Assembly (NCBI GenBank): GCA_000434635.1
Contig: HF988045.1
Coordinates: 30,522-37,254, forward strand
DNA: 6,733 nt
Direction: 5' to 3'
Origin: Firmicutes bacterium CAG:110
GTDB lineage: Bacteria > Bacillota > Clostridia > Oscillospirales > Oscillospiraceae
Of this stretch, positions 1 to 4,910 are shown one piece after another. The notes under the pieces were generated by a model. It was not told the DNA's origin, ran no database searches, and saw only the letters and a list, made by a program, of their open reading frames with translations. Each line of letters begins with the position of its first letter. The stretch's first letter is position 1. A program made the position numbers and the translations under genes.

Positions 1-2
1 CG

Positions 3-21
3 CCCCTCCCGCTGGGAGGGG
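3..21. repeat. Perfect 8-bp GC-rich hairpin
   Basis: CCCCTCCC at 3-10 is followed by the 3-base loop GCT and by GGGAGGGG at 14-21. All eight base pairs match. No T-run follows on the plus strand, so it is not a rightward terminator. The minus-strand continuation is outside the window, so a leftward terminator cannot be excluded. It could equally be part of a replication origin. Confidence 0.6.
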
Positions 22-132
22 GACAGGCTCAAAGGAATTGAACACGCCTGCGGGCGGGCTGCTGTCTGCGTGTCTATGTGCTTCCTCTGATGATTTTTTG
101 TTATCCCCGCCGCCGTCCTGCTTCTATCACTC

Positions 133-222
133 CGGCAACTCACCGTAAAGAGGCTTTCGCGGCATATCCTCACGCCGCGTTGCGCCGCTCCGGTATTCCA
201 CGTTCCTCTTGACGGCTCGCCG
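133..222. repeat. Branched inverted-repeat structure
   Basis: Three nested stems can be drawn. The outer one pairs CGGC (133-136) with GCCG (219-222). The main one pairs CCGTAAAGAGG (143-153) with CCTCTTGACGG (205-215), 10 of 11 positions. Inside lies a perfect stem CGCGGC (158-163) with GCCGCG (174-179) and a 10-base loop. The GC-rich inner part 180-204 can fold further. Such a cruciform suits a single-strand origin of a rolling-circle element or a structured RNA. The function is inferred from position only. Confidence 0.5.
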
Positions 223-324
223 CCTTCGTGATCTATCTAAAGCAGGCGACGGGGAATTAAACAAAAAATCATCTTCAAAGAAAGTGTTGGTTATCGAACC
301 TTACTTATTTACAAGGCCTGCAAC

Positions 325-347
325 GCTGATCTTAAATCAGCATTTTT
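325..347 (+). terminator. Weak terminator-like hairpin at the rep stop codon
   Basis: GCTGAT (325-330) pairs with ATCAGC (336-341) around a 5-base loop, and ATTTTT follows on the plus strand. The rep stop codon (332-334, minus strand) lies in the loop. The T-run is on the plus-strand side, so it would stop transcripts running into rep from the left. On the minus strand no T-run follows. The stem is only 6 bp, so the call is tentative. Confidence 0.35.
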
Positions 348-1099
348 GAAGGCCGTTTCCGCTTGTTCGGCGGCGCTTCCGCCGCGTTCTCGCTGCGAAC
401 ATACTTGAAGCACATATAGCCGTAACGGTTCGTTTTAGCTTCCACAAGCCTGTAACCCTTCGGCGGGCGCGGCGGCTTGCTTTCGGAATACTCCCGCTTT
501 GCTTCCGTCGCCGCTTCTTTCTCCGGCTGGCACAAATTCCGCGTACCCTTGTAATGGTGGCGCGTCCCTCTCTCCGGTGTCCAATGGTCGAAAAGGTAAT
601 TTGCAAGGCCTGTATAATCCCTCCCGTGATCCACGCCGTTGTAGTAATTGTGTTCCCGCAAGTGTTCAATACGAATGATCGTTCCGCCGTCCCACTTCTC
701 CCGTATCTGCTCTTCGGTCAGCCCGTTAGATACCATGTGAAAGTGAATGCGGCTCGTTGTCTTGCCTCTGCCGGGGTAAAGCGCTATTTGCGCGTCCGGA
801 TTTAACCGCCGCAACCGCCGCCAAAACGGATTTATGATCCCGTCCGCCTCGGCGAAGGTATGTACTTCGTGTTCGTTGTCCAGCGTGATCGTGGTATAGA
901 GGGAAGCGGGGGAAAACGTCGCGTTGAACATTCGCGCATGATTTCGACGGGCTAACCGCTGCTTGAAGTCCTCGTATTCCTCCGCGCTGCTGAACCGTGG
1001 GCGCGGCTCTGCCTTCTTTACGTCCTTTGTCCGATCCGGCAAGGTGTACACCTCCTGTTCACATACGCTACCCGCGAAAATCCTTCTTTTTGCTCGCAT
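332..1099 (-). CDS. HUH-family rolling-circle replication initiator (Rep)
   Basis: The 255-residue protein has the layout of an HUH single-strand endonuclease of the ORF2/G2P-like Rep group. These proteins nick one strand of the origin, stay bound through a tyrosine, and start rolling-circle copying in the cytoplasm. Motif 1 is the beta-strand SLYTTITLD (residues 66-74). The metal-binding HUH motif is RIHFHMV, with His119 and His121. The tyrosine motif is probably in DYTGLANYLFDHW (161-173), with Tyr168 the better candidate and Tyr162 the alternative. The N-terminal 55 residues and the C-terminal tail (KRKRPSK) are basic, as expected for DNA binding. The ATG has GGAGG at 1106-1110 with a 6-base spacer. 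It is the last gene of the leftward operon seen here. No separate promoter was found, and control by the antisense RNA at 1150-1214 is inferred. A transfer relaxase is less likely because it is short and lacks the usual relaxase motif order. Confidence 0.85.
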   Translation of the reverse strand: MRAKRRIFAGSVCEQEVYTLPDRTKDVKKAEPRPRFSSAEEYEDFKQRLARRNHARMFNATFSPASLYTTITLDNEHEVHTFAEADGIINPFWRRLRRLNPDAQIALYPGRGKTTSRIHFHMVSNGLTEEQIREKWDGGTIIRIEHLREHNYYNGVDHGRDYTGLANYLFDHWTPERGTRHHYKGTRNLCQPEKEAATEAKREYSESKPPRPPKGYRLVEAKTNRYGYMCFKYVRSENAAEAPPNKRKRPSKMLI

Positions 1100-1103
1100 T
1101 TTT

Positions 1104-1127
1104 GGCCTCCTGCCTTGACAAAAGGCC
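1104..1127 (-). promoter_or_regulatory. rep ribosome site inside a potential hairpin
   Basis: In the rep mRNA, GGCCT (complement of 1123-1127) can pair with AGGCC (complement of 1104-1108), which overlaps the GGAGG ribosome site (1106-1110). A competing stem GCCTT/AAGGC forms in the same stretch. Folding would limit Rep translation, and alternative pairing upstream could relieve or strengthen it. The pairing is visible in the sequence; the regulatory effect is inferred. Confidence 0.5.
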
Positions 1128-1143
1128 GTACAACTGCTATAAT
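1115..1143 (+). promoter_or_regulatory. Perfect consensus promoter antisense to the rep leader
   Basis: TTGACA (1115-1120) and TATAAT (1138-1143) are separated by exactly 17 bases. Both hexamers match the housekeeping sigma-70/sigma-A consensus without error, the best promoter in the window. It points away from rep, and the predicted start is near 1150. No protein gene follows on the plus strand. A terminator comes about 60 bases later, so the product is a short RNA. Confidence 0.85.
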
Positions 1144-1169
1144 TTATTTGTAGTGAATAGCTGTTGTAC
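1128..1169. repeat. Inverted repeat flanking the antisense promoter -10 region
   Basis: GTACAACTGC (1128-1137) and GCTGTTGTAC (1160-1169) are complementary at 9 of 10 positions. In DNA they bracket the TATAAT box and the transcription start, so a dimeric repressor could bind here. In the rep mRNA they can form a long-range stem. The right arm also lies inside a small hairpin, GCTGT-TGT-ACAGC (1160-1172). Which of these roles is real cannot be told from sequence. Confidence 0.55.
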
Positions 1170-1214
1170 AGCCCTAACGTTCATCGGTTGCCCGCCGATG
1201 GGCGTTATTTTTTT
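1150..1214 (+). ncRNA. Predicted antisense (countertranscribed) RNA controlling rep
   Basis: A transcript of about 65 nt is bounded by the consensus promoter at 1115-1143 and the terminator at 1176-1214. It is fully complementary to the untranslated leader between the upstream gene (stop at 1226) and the rep start (1099). It would contain a small hairpin (1160-1172) and the large terminator stem-loop with loop TTGCCCG. Rolling-circle plasmids such as those of the pT181 and pMV158 families limit Rep synthesis with just such RNAs, by attenuation or by blocking translation. Promoter and terminator are read directly from the sequence. The copy-control role is inferred from position and known systems. 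Confidence 0.75.
1176..1214 (+). terminator. Strong intrinsic terminator of the antisense RNA
   Basis: AACGTTCATCGG (1176-1187) pairs with CCGATGGGCGTT (1195-1206) over 12 positions, two of them G-T wobbles, with the 7-base loop TTGCCCG. An A and then seven T (1208-1214) follow on the plus strand. On the minus strand the T-run lies before the hairpin as A residues, so the rep operon is not stopped here. Confidence 0.85.
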
Positions 1215-1225
1215 GTCCTCTTTTT

Positions 1226-1972
1226 TCATAATGCTAATGCCTCCAGCAATTCCGCTATGTATGGATCGCGGCGGCGCTCCGGTGAAAGCGTCCGGACGGC
1301 CTCGCGGCATTCCTCGCGCAACCCGTAACGATCTTCAAGGCAATAGGAAGAAGCCGGATCGTGAAGGGGGAAATATGCTTCATAGCTCACAAGATCGGCT
1401 TTCCGGCATTTCTCGCCGTAATATTTGCGTAGTCGAAGAAACTTCTTTTTGACCGCTCCGCAAGCTATCGCGTCAAAGCAAACGCCCGCCGCGATCCCTC
1501 TTTCTAACGCTTCTTCCGCAACTTCAACAACGGTTTCATATGCGATCGCTATAACGTCGTCCCTTTCGCGCCATACATCTTTGCATTGAAGAACGCCGCA
1601 CATTTTCAGCGCCGTATATTTTGCAGGCTCTAACGCTTTCAATATTGCGTCGTCCCGCTCCGCTCTTGTTGAAAAAGGCTTAACGCGCGGTTTATGCTCT
1701 GCCGCCGCCTCCGCATAGTGCTTGAAAAGCTGTTCCGGCGTGACCTCCAGCGCGTCCGCGATCATCTGCGCCGTTGTGTCCGTTACGCTCTTCATCTGCT
1801 GTTTCGGGACAATGCCGCCCGCTGCCCATGTTTCGTATGCTGCTATTGAATAACGGCTTACGCCGGAAAGCTCCGCCAACTTCGTAACAGTCCAGCCGCG
1901 CCGCCTGCGCTCCTGCTCAATCGTGTTCGGGAAACTCTGACATTTGAAGTTATATTTTCTGCTTCCTGTCAT
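1226..1972 (-). CDS. XRE-family regulator with an unusual C-terminal domain
   Basis: The protein has 248 residues. Residues 16-86 form a helix-turn-helix of the Cro/CI (XRE) type: TIEQERRRRGWTVTKLAEL, then the recognition part SGVSRYSIAAYE, an insert, and ALEVTPEQLF. The remaining 160 residues are mostly helical. Parts recall sigma-factor regions only faintly: DDVIAIAYETVVEVAEEALE (138-157), CFDAIACGAVKKKFLRLR (165-182) and LREECREAVRTLSPERRR (218-235). I do not recognise the domain. The start at 1972 is preferred over an upstream in-frame ATG at 2005 because it makes an ATGA overlap with the preceding stop and has GGAGG about 10 bases upstream. The 2005 start would overlap that gene by 37 bases. 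It lies directly before rep in the operon, so an activator or replication accessory role is plausible but unproven. Confidence 0.75.
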   Translation of the reverse strand: MTGSRKYNFKCQSFPNTIEQERRRRGWTVTKLAELSGVSRYSIAAYETWAAGGIVPKQQMKSVTDTTAQMIADALEVTPEQLFKHYAEAAAEHKPRVKPFSTRAERDDAILKALEPAKYTALKMCGVLQCKDVWRERDDVIAIAYETVVEVAEEALERGIAAGVCFDAIACGAVKKKFLRLRKYYGEKCRKADLVSYEAYFPLHDPASSYCLEDRYGLREECREAVRTLSPERRRDPYIAELLEALAL

Positions 1973-2313
1973 ACCGCGCCGCCCTCCAACGAAAGAACCT
2001 TGCAAATGATATGCGCCTTGAATGCCTTGCCCTTGTATGCGTCAAGGTATGTCGCATAATTCGCCCGTGCGATCTCCGTAATGATCCCGCGCGGCAACGG
2101 AAGGGCGGCAAAGTCTAACGCAAATTCGTAATAATCCAGCTTCCGGCGGTTCTGCTCCCGATCCTCTGCGCCCATTTGGAAACTCTCTTCTTCCATGCTT
2201 CGGTATTCCTTCTCGATCGCGGCTATCTGTATCGGGCTTGATCCCCATACCTCCGTTTCGTAACCCTCATACGGGGAACGACCGCCGCCGCGCTTCTTTT
2301 TCCGCTTGCTCAT
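1969..2313 (-). CDS. Small protein of unknown function with a basic N-terminus
   Basis: I do not recognise this 114-residue protein. It starts with a strongly basic segment (KRKKKRGGGR, residues 3-12) that could touch nucleic acid. A charged helical stretch follows (around EKEYRSMEEESF), then LDYYEFALDFAALPLPRGII and a final segment AFKAHIICKVLSL. No signal peptide or membrane helix is seen. The ATG at 2313 has AAAGGAG with an 8-base spacer. It begins 3 bases after the preceding gene's stop, and its own stop overlaps the next start (ATGA). This tight coupling supports it as a real operon member. It may be an accessory factor for replication or regulation, but the sequence gives no direct evidence. 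Confidence 0.7.
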   Translation of the reverse strand: MSKRKKKRGGGRSPYEGYETEVWGSSPIQIAAIEKEYRSMEEESFQMGAEDREQNRRKLDYYEFALDFAALPLPRGIITEIARANYATYLDAYKGKAFKAHIICKVLSLEGGAV

Positions 2314-2316
2314 TGT

Positions 2317-2517
2317 TTACGCTCCTTTCGCTTCCGACGGCCTGCCGTATGAAGTTTCTTTCGGTAAGCAGCCGTATTTCTTCTTGTGCCATGCCTCGAA
2401 CTTCGCTTGATTGTCCGGATCATCGAAGAAACTTCCGATCGCTTCAAACAAGCCCCGACAATGCGCCGCCATGACGGGCGCGGGCATTGTGTCAAGCTGT
2501 ACCGTTATCCCGCTCAT
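2317..2517 (-). CDS. Small protein of unknown function
   Basis: A 66-residue protein with no family that I recognise. It contains a likely helix (PVMAAHCRGLFEAIGSFF), an acidic turn (DDPDN), and an aromatic, basic segment (KFEAWHKKKYG), with a charged tail. No membrane or export signal is visible. The ATG has AAGGAGG with an 8-base spacer, and this site directly overlaps the stop of the preceding regulator gene. It ends 3 bases before the next start. The good ribosome site and tight packing make it a credible gene. Confidence 0.65.
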   Translation of the reverse strand: MSGITVQLDTMPAPVMAAHCRGLFEAIGSFFDDPDNQAKFEAWHKKKYGCLPKETSYGRPSEAKGA

Positions 2518-2531
2518 GTGTTAGGCCTCCT

Positions 2532-2747
2532 TTACTTGTTGTGCGCACACAACATAGTTGCTAAAAAAATATTGTCGATCGGCTCTTGAAGAGCGCGGGC
2601 AATTTGAAACATGACAACGTTTGAAATTCTTGTTTGCTTCCCGCTCTCAATCGCCGAAAGATACGGCCTGCAAATGTTAGCCCGCTCCGCAAGCTGCGCT
2701 TGTGTCATTCCTCTTTTCTTGCGGTACTCTTTTACCTTGTTTAACAC
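2532..2747 (-). CDS. Small XRE (Cro-like) transcription regulator
   Basis: This 71-residue protein is almost entirely one XRE helix-turn-helix domain: VKEYRKKRGMTQAQLAERA, then the recognition segment ICRPYLSAIESGKQ, then a helix ending ALQEPIDNIFL. Such single-domain proteins bind operators as dimers and act like phage Cro. An in-frame GTG at 2756 was rejected because it shares a base with the AGGAGG ribosome site (2756-2761). The GTG at 2747 has a correct 8-base spacer and is used here. It is the first gene of the leftward operon, transcribed away from the CI-like gene, and ACACAAC-type motifs lie in its promoter. Its likely role is to repress the opposite promoter, its own, or both. Confidence 0.8.
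   Translation of the reverse strand: MLNKVKEYRKKRGMTQAQLAERANICRPYLSAIESGKQTRISNVVMFQIARALQEPIDNIFLATMLCAHNK
2537..2554. repeat. Palindrome with operator-like halves
   Basis: TGTTGTG (2537-2543) and CACAACA (2548-2554) are perfect inverted arms around CGCA. The half-site CACAAC matches the core of the motifs at 2776-2781 and 2804-2809. It lies in the last codons of the Cro-like gene. It could be a distant operator or just a short hairpin in the mRNA. Confidence 0.4.
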
Positions 2748-2755
2748 GCCGTTCA

Positions 2756-2761
2756 CCTCCT
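2756..2761 (-). promoter_or_regulatory. Ribosome site that sets the start of the Cro-like gene
   Basis: On the minus strand AGGAGG occupies 2761 to 2756. It lies 8 bases before GTG 2747 and leaves no spacer before GTG 2756, so translation should start at 2747. The predicted transcript starts near 2763, leaving this site at the extreme 5' end of the mRNA. Confidence 0.75.
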
Positions 2762-2769
2762 ACATGTAA

Positions 2770-2798
2770 AGCATACACAACAAAACCCATTTTGTCAA
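2770..2798 (-). promoter_or_regulatory. Leftward operon promoter
   Basis: On the minus strand TTGACA (2798-2793) and TATGCT (2775-2770) are 17 bases apart. The predicted start is near 2763, giving a leader of only about 16 bases. One motif copy overlaps the -10 box and another sits just upstream of the -35 box, so the promoter is probably regulated. It would serve the Cro-like gene through rep. Confidence 0.75.
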
Positions 2799-2809
2799 GC
2801 GTACACAAC
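2772..2809. promoter_or_regulatory. Two direct operator-like repeats in the leftward promoter
   Basis: CATACACAAC (2772-2781) and CGTACACAAC (2800-2809) share 9 of 10 bases in the same orientation, 28 bases apart. The first overlaps the leftward -10 box, the second adjoins its -35 box. A third copy in inverted orientation, GTTGTGTATG, lies at 2885-2894. These are the best candidates for binding sites of the two XRE regulators. Which protein binds which site is unknown. Confidence 0.6.
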
Positions 2810-2840
2810 AAGATTATTTTGTAAATTTTCTGTGCTTGTC

Positions 2841-2869
2841 TTGATTTATTGTAGTGTGTAGTTTACAAT
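2841..2869 (+). promoter_or_regulatory. Rightward promoter for the CI-like gene and integrase
   Basis: TTGATT (2841-2846) and TACAAT (2864-2869) are separated by 17 bases, with a predicted start near 2876 and a leader of about 16 bases. An inverted repeat ATTGTA (2848-2853) with TACAAT (2864-2869) covers the spacer and -10 box and may be a further operator. The hexamers are weaker than those of the leftward promoter. Confidence 0.65.
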
Positions 2870-2884
2870 ATGATAAAAGGCGGT

Positions 2885-2894
2885 GTTGTGTATG
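2885..2894 (-). promoter_or_regulatory. Inverted operator-like copy over the CI-like start codon
   Basis: GTTGTGTATG is the exact reverse complement of CATACACAAC at 2772-2781. It covers the end of the ribosome site and the ATG (2892-2894) of the CI-like gene. A bound regulator here would block early elongation or initiation of the rightward transcript. Confidence 0.5.
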
Positions 2895-3404
2895 GATAAC
2901 AATGCATTAGGTAAGGCAATACGGAAAGCGCGTGGTGATCTTTCGCTTCGTGATTACGCTAAAAAAATCGGAATAAGTCATACGCATTTGGACAGTATCG
3001 AAAAAGGCTATGATCCGCGCACGGGTAAGCCCGTGACAATTAGCCTTGATACGTTTGTCAAGCTGTCTGACGCTACCGGAATACCGCTTGAAGAATTGCT
3101 TTTCATGTTAAAGTACAACCTTAACGACCTTGAAGCGATCGAAGAAAAACCCGCCACAAGTAGAACGCCAATAGAAAGTATGCTTTTAAGATATTTTTCA
3201 AATGACGCTTCGCAATTTGGAAAACATCTGCAAGCTAAAATCCAAGAGCAAGTGAACAGCGAAAGCAATTCTTCTCTTTTACTTGAACAGATGAACGAAT
3301 TATTTAACAATGTTTCCAAATTGTCCGAAACTGAACAAAAGGCTTTTTATACCGGACTTGTAAAAGGGATAGAGCGTTGGGAAAATGAACAGAAGGGGGA
3401 ATAA
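2892..3404 (+). CDS. XRE-family, CI-like regulator without a peptidase domain
   Basis: The 170-residue protein begins with an XRE helix-turn-helix (residues 5-75): LGKAIRKARGDLSLRDYAKK, recognition segment IGISHTHLDSIEKG, a GKPVTISLDTF turn, and TGIPLEELL. A helical C-terminal half follows (about 92-165) and probably allows multimer formation. There is no S24/LexA-type peptidase part, so release by RecA-triggered self-cleavage, as in lambda CI, is not expected. The ATG at 2892 is preferred to a GTG at 2883 because AGGCGGTG (2878-2885) lies 6 bases before it. The stop is 2 bases from the integrase start, so the two are co-transcribed and probably coupled. Its sequence looks more AT-rich than rep and the leftward genes. 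The likely role is to keep the leftward operon off in the integrated state. Confidence 0.8.
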   Translation: MDNNALGKAIRKARGDLSLRDYAKKIGISHTHLDSIEKGYDPRTGKPVTISLDTFVKLSDATGIPLEELLFMLKYNLNDLEAIEEKPATSRTPIESMLLRYFSNDASQFGKHLQAKIQEQVNSESNSSLLLEQMNELFNNVSKLSETEQKAFYTGLVKGIERWENEQKGE

Positions 3405-3406
3405 TA

Positions 3407-4894
3407 ATGCCGGAAGCATTAAACGCGGTCATATACGCCCGCTATTCCTCCGATCGTCAGACAGAACAAAGCATAGAAGGACAATTACGGGAATGTTACG
3501 CATTTGCGAAAGCGAATGATATAGCCGTAATTGATACCTATATCGACCGCGCTATCAGCGGCAAGACGGACAACCGCCCCGCCTTTCAAAAGATGATAGA
3601 GGACAGCGCAAAGCGTCAGTTTCAAGCCGTCATTGTGTACCGCCTCGACCGCTTCACCCGCAACCGCTACGACAGCGCAATTTATAAAGCCCGTTTGAAG
3701 AAAAACGGCGTGAAGGTTCTTTCCGCTATGGAGAACTTGAACGGATCGCCGGAAAGTATCATCATGGAAAGCCTGCTTGAAGGCATGGCGGAATATTACA
3801 GCGTTGAATTGTCGCAGAAGATCACGCGCGGCATGAGAGAAAACGCCTTAAAGGGTAAGGCGCTGGGCGGTCAGCGCGTATTAGGGTACAAGGTCAATTC
3901 CGATTGCTATTTTGAGATTGACGAAACAACCGCGCCCGTTGTCGTTGATATTTTCAAGCTGTACAGCAGCGGCAAGACGGTAAAAGAAATATGCGACATT
4001 CTCAACGCTCGCGGCGTGAAAACGGCTCGCGGCGGCGCGTTCAATAAAAATAGCCTGCATACTATCTTGACGAACAAGAAGTACATAGGCATTTACAAAA
4101 CAAAGTATGGGGAGATCGTCGGCGGCATTCCGGCGATCATCGACAAAGAATTATTTGAAATGGTGGCGTTGCGTATGGAACAAAACAAAAAAGCCCCCGC
4201 AAGAGCGAAGGCAGAAATAAACTATTTGCTTTCAACAAAACTGTTTTGCGGGAAATGCCGCTCCGCTATGGTTGGCGAAAGCGGCACAAGCAAGACGGGC
4301 AAGAAATACTATTACTATGCCTGCGTCAAGAAAAAGCGTGAAAAGGCCTGCGACAAAAGCAACGTAAAAAAAGACTGGATCGAAGATTTAGTGATCCAGC
4401 GTACCGTTACGGACATTCTGAAAGACGATGTTATAGAGAAGATCGCGGATCGGCTTGTTGAATTGCAGAAGGCGGAAGCCGCCGAAAGCGGGACAATGCT
4501 TTATTTGGAAAACTCCCTTGCTGAAATTCAAGTTTCTATCAAAAACATTATGACCGCGATTGAAAAGGGTATCATAACCGAAAGCACGAAAACCCGCTTG
4601 ACCGAATTAGAGGACGAAAAGCGCAACGTTGAAATAGAGATTGCAAAAGAAAGCATTGCGCGGCGGATCATCAGCAGGGAACAAATTATTTATTGGATTT
4701 CCAGCTTTAAGGACGGCGACATAACAAGCGAAAAATACTGCCAGCAGCTCATTGATACCTTTGTTCACGCCGTTTTCGTCTATGATGATAAGATTGTCAT
4801 AACCTACAATTACAGCGGCGAAAACAATACCGCTACTATTTCGGATTTGGACTTATCAAGTCCACCAGTTTTACTCGAGTCCAAGCCATCTTAG
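3407..4894 (+). CDS. Large serine recombinase (site-specific integrase)
   Basis: At 495 residues this has the full order of a large serine integrase. The resolvase catalytic domain spans about 5-150, with YARYSSDRQ (nucleophile Ser14, Arg12), the SGKTDNRPAF loop (51-60) and VYRLDRFTRN (77-86). The recombinase DNA-binding domain follows (about 154-258). A zinc ribbon has Cys281, Cys284, Cys306 and Cys315. A coiled-coil-like stretch lies near 350-420, and a C-terminal strand segment AVFVYDDKIVITYNY is at 455-469. Such enzymes join attP and attB without host factors, and excision usually needs a directionality factor, which I could not identify here. The start has AAGGGGGA about 6 bases upstream and lies 2 bases after the CI-like gene. 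Its stop lies within the terminator hairpin. It is complete and looks functional. Confidence 0.92.
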   Translation: MPEALNAVIYARYSSDRQTEQSIEGQLRECYAFAKANDIAVIDTYIDRAISGKTDNRPAFQKMIEDSAKRQFQAVIVYRLDRFTRNRYDSAIYKARLKKNGVKVLSAMENLNGSPESIIMESLLEGMAEYYSVELSQKITRGMRENALKGKALGGQRVLGYKVNSDCYFEIDETTAPVVVDIFKLYSSGKTVKEICDILNARGVKTARGGAFNKNSLHTILTNKKYIGIYKTKYGEIVGGIPAIIDKELFEMVALRMEQNKKAPARAKAEINYLLSTKLFCGKCRSAMVGESGTSKTGKKYYYYACVKKKREKACDKSNVKKDWIEDLVIQRTVTDILKDDVIEKIADRLVELQKAEAAESGTMLYLENSLAEIQVSIKNIMTAIEKGIITESTKTRLTELEDEKRNVEIEIAKESIARRIISREQIIYWISSFKDGDITSEKYCQQLIDTFVHAVFVYDDKIVITYNYSGENNTATISDLDLSSPPVLLESKPS

Positions 4895-4910
4895 GCTCGG
4901 GTTTCTTTTT
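4874..4910 (+). terminator. Intrinsic terminator overlapping the integrase stop codon
   Basis: CTCGAGTCCAAG (4874-4885) pairs with CTTAGGCTCGGG (4890-4901) around the loop CCAT. Eleven of 12 positions pair, including two G-U wobbles, with one C-A mismatch. TTTCTTTTT follows (4902-4910). The stop codon TAG (4892-4894) lies in the right arm. There is no T-run on the minus side, so it terminates rightward transcription only. Confidence 0.75.

Larger units (their letters stand above)
1..331. other. Non-coding, hairpin-rich region downstream of rep
   Basis: No convincing gene was found in these 331 bases. One minus-strand frame stays open to the left edge and another is open for about 60 codons, but neither has a ribosome site or a recognisable domain. 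What it does hold is strong inverted repeats: 3-21, 42-73 (ACACGC with GCGTGT), 133-222 and 325-341. Rolling-circle replicons carry folded single-strand or double-strand origins near rep, so an origin is a reasonable guess. A structured RNA read from the minus strand is the alternative. I see no nick site that I can name. Confidence 0.45.

Noticed and set aside
140..225. Resemblance to group II intron domain V (AGCCGT ... ACGGT on the minus strand)
   Set aside because: The arms are about 50 bases apart rather than forming a compact 34-nt hairpin with GAAA loop, and no intron reverse transcriptase is present.
145..330. Minus-strand open frame ending in a segment like AVKRNVEYRSGATRRED
   Set aside because: No start codon with a ribosome site at a useful place, and the sequence is explained better by nested inverted repeats.
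1065..1070. TAGCGT on the minus strand, like the single-strand-origin recombination motif of some rolling-circle plasmids
   Set aside because: A lone hexamer inside the rep coding region with no surrounding conserved structure; chance is the simplest reading.
554..1452. Plus-strand open frames at 554-805 and 997-1452
   Set aside because: They run antisense to rep and the XRE fusion gene, have no ribosome site or domain, and cross the antisense promoter and its terminator.
2042..2495. Minus-strand frames 2042-2248 and 2310-2495 and plus-strand frame 2238-2474
   Set aside because: They overlap the well-spaced operon genes in other frames and lack ribosome sites.
4850..4900. Possible tRNA 3' end as integration target (CTCGAGTCC resembles a T-arm)
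   Set aside because: No complete cloverleaf or acceptor stem can be built; the bases are explained by integrase codons and the terminator.
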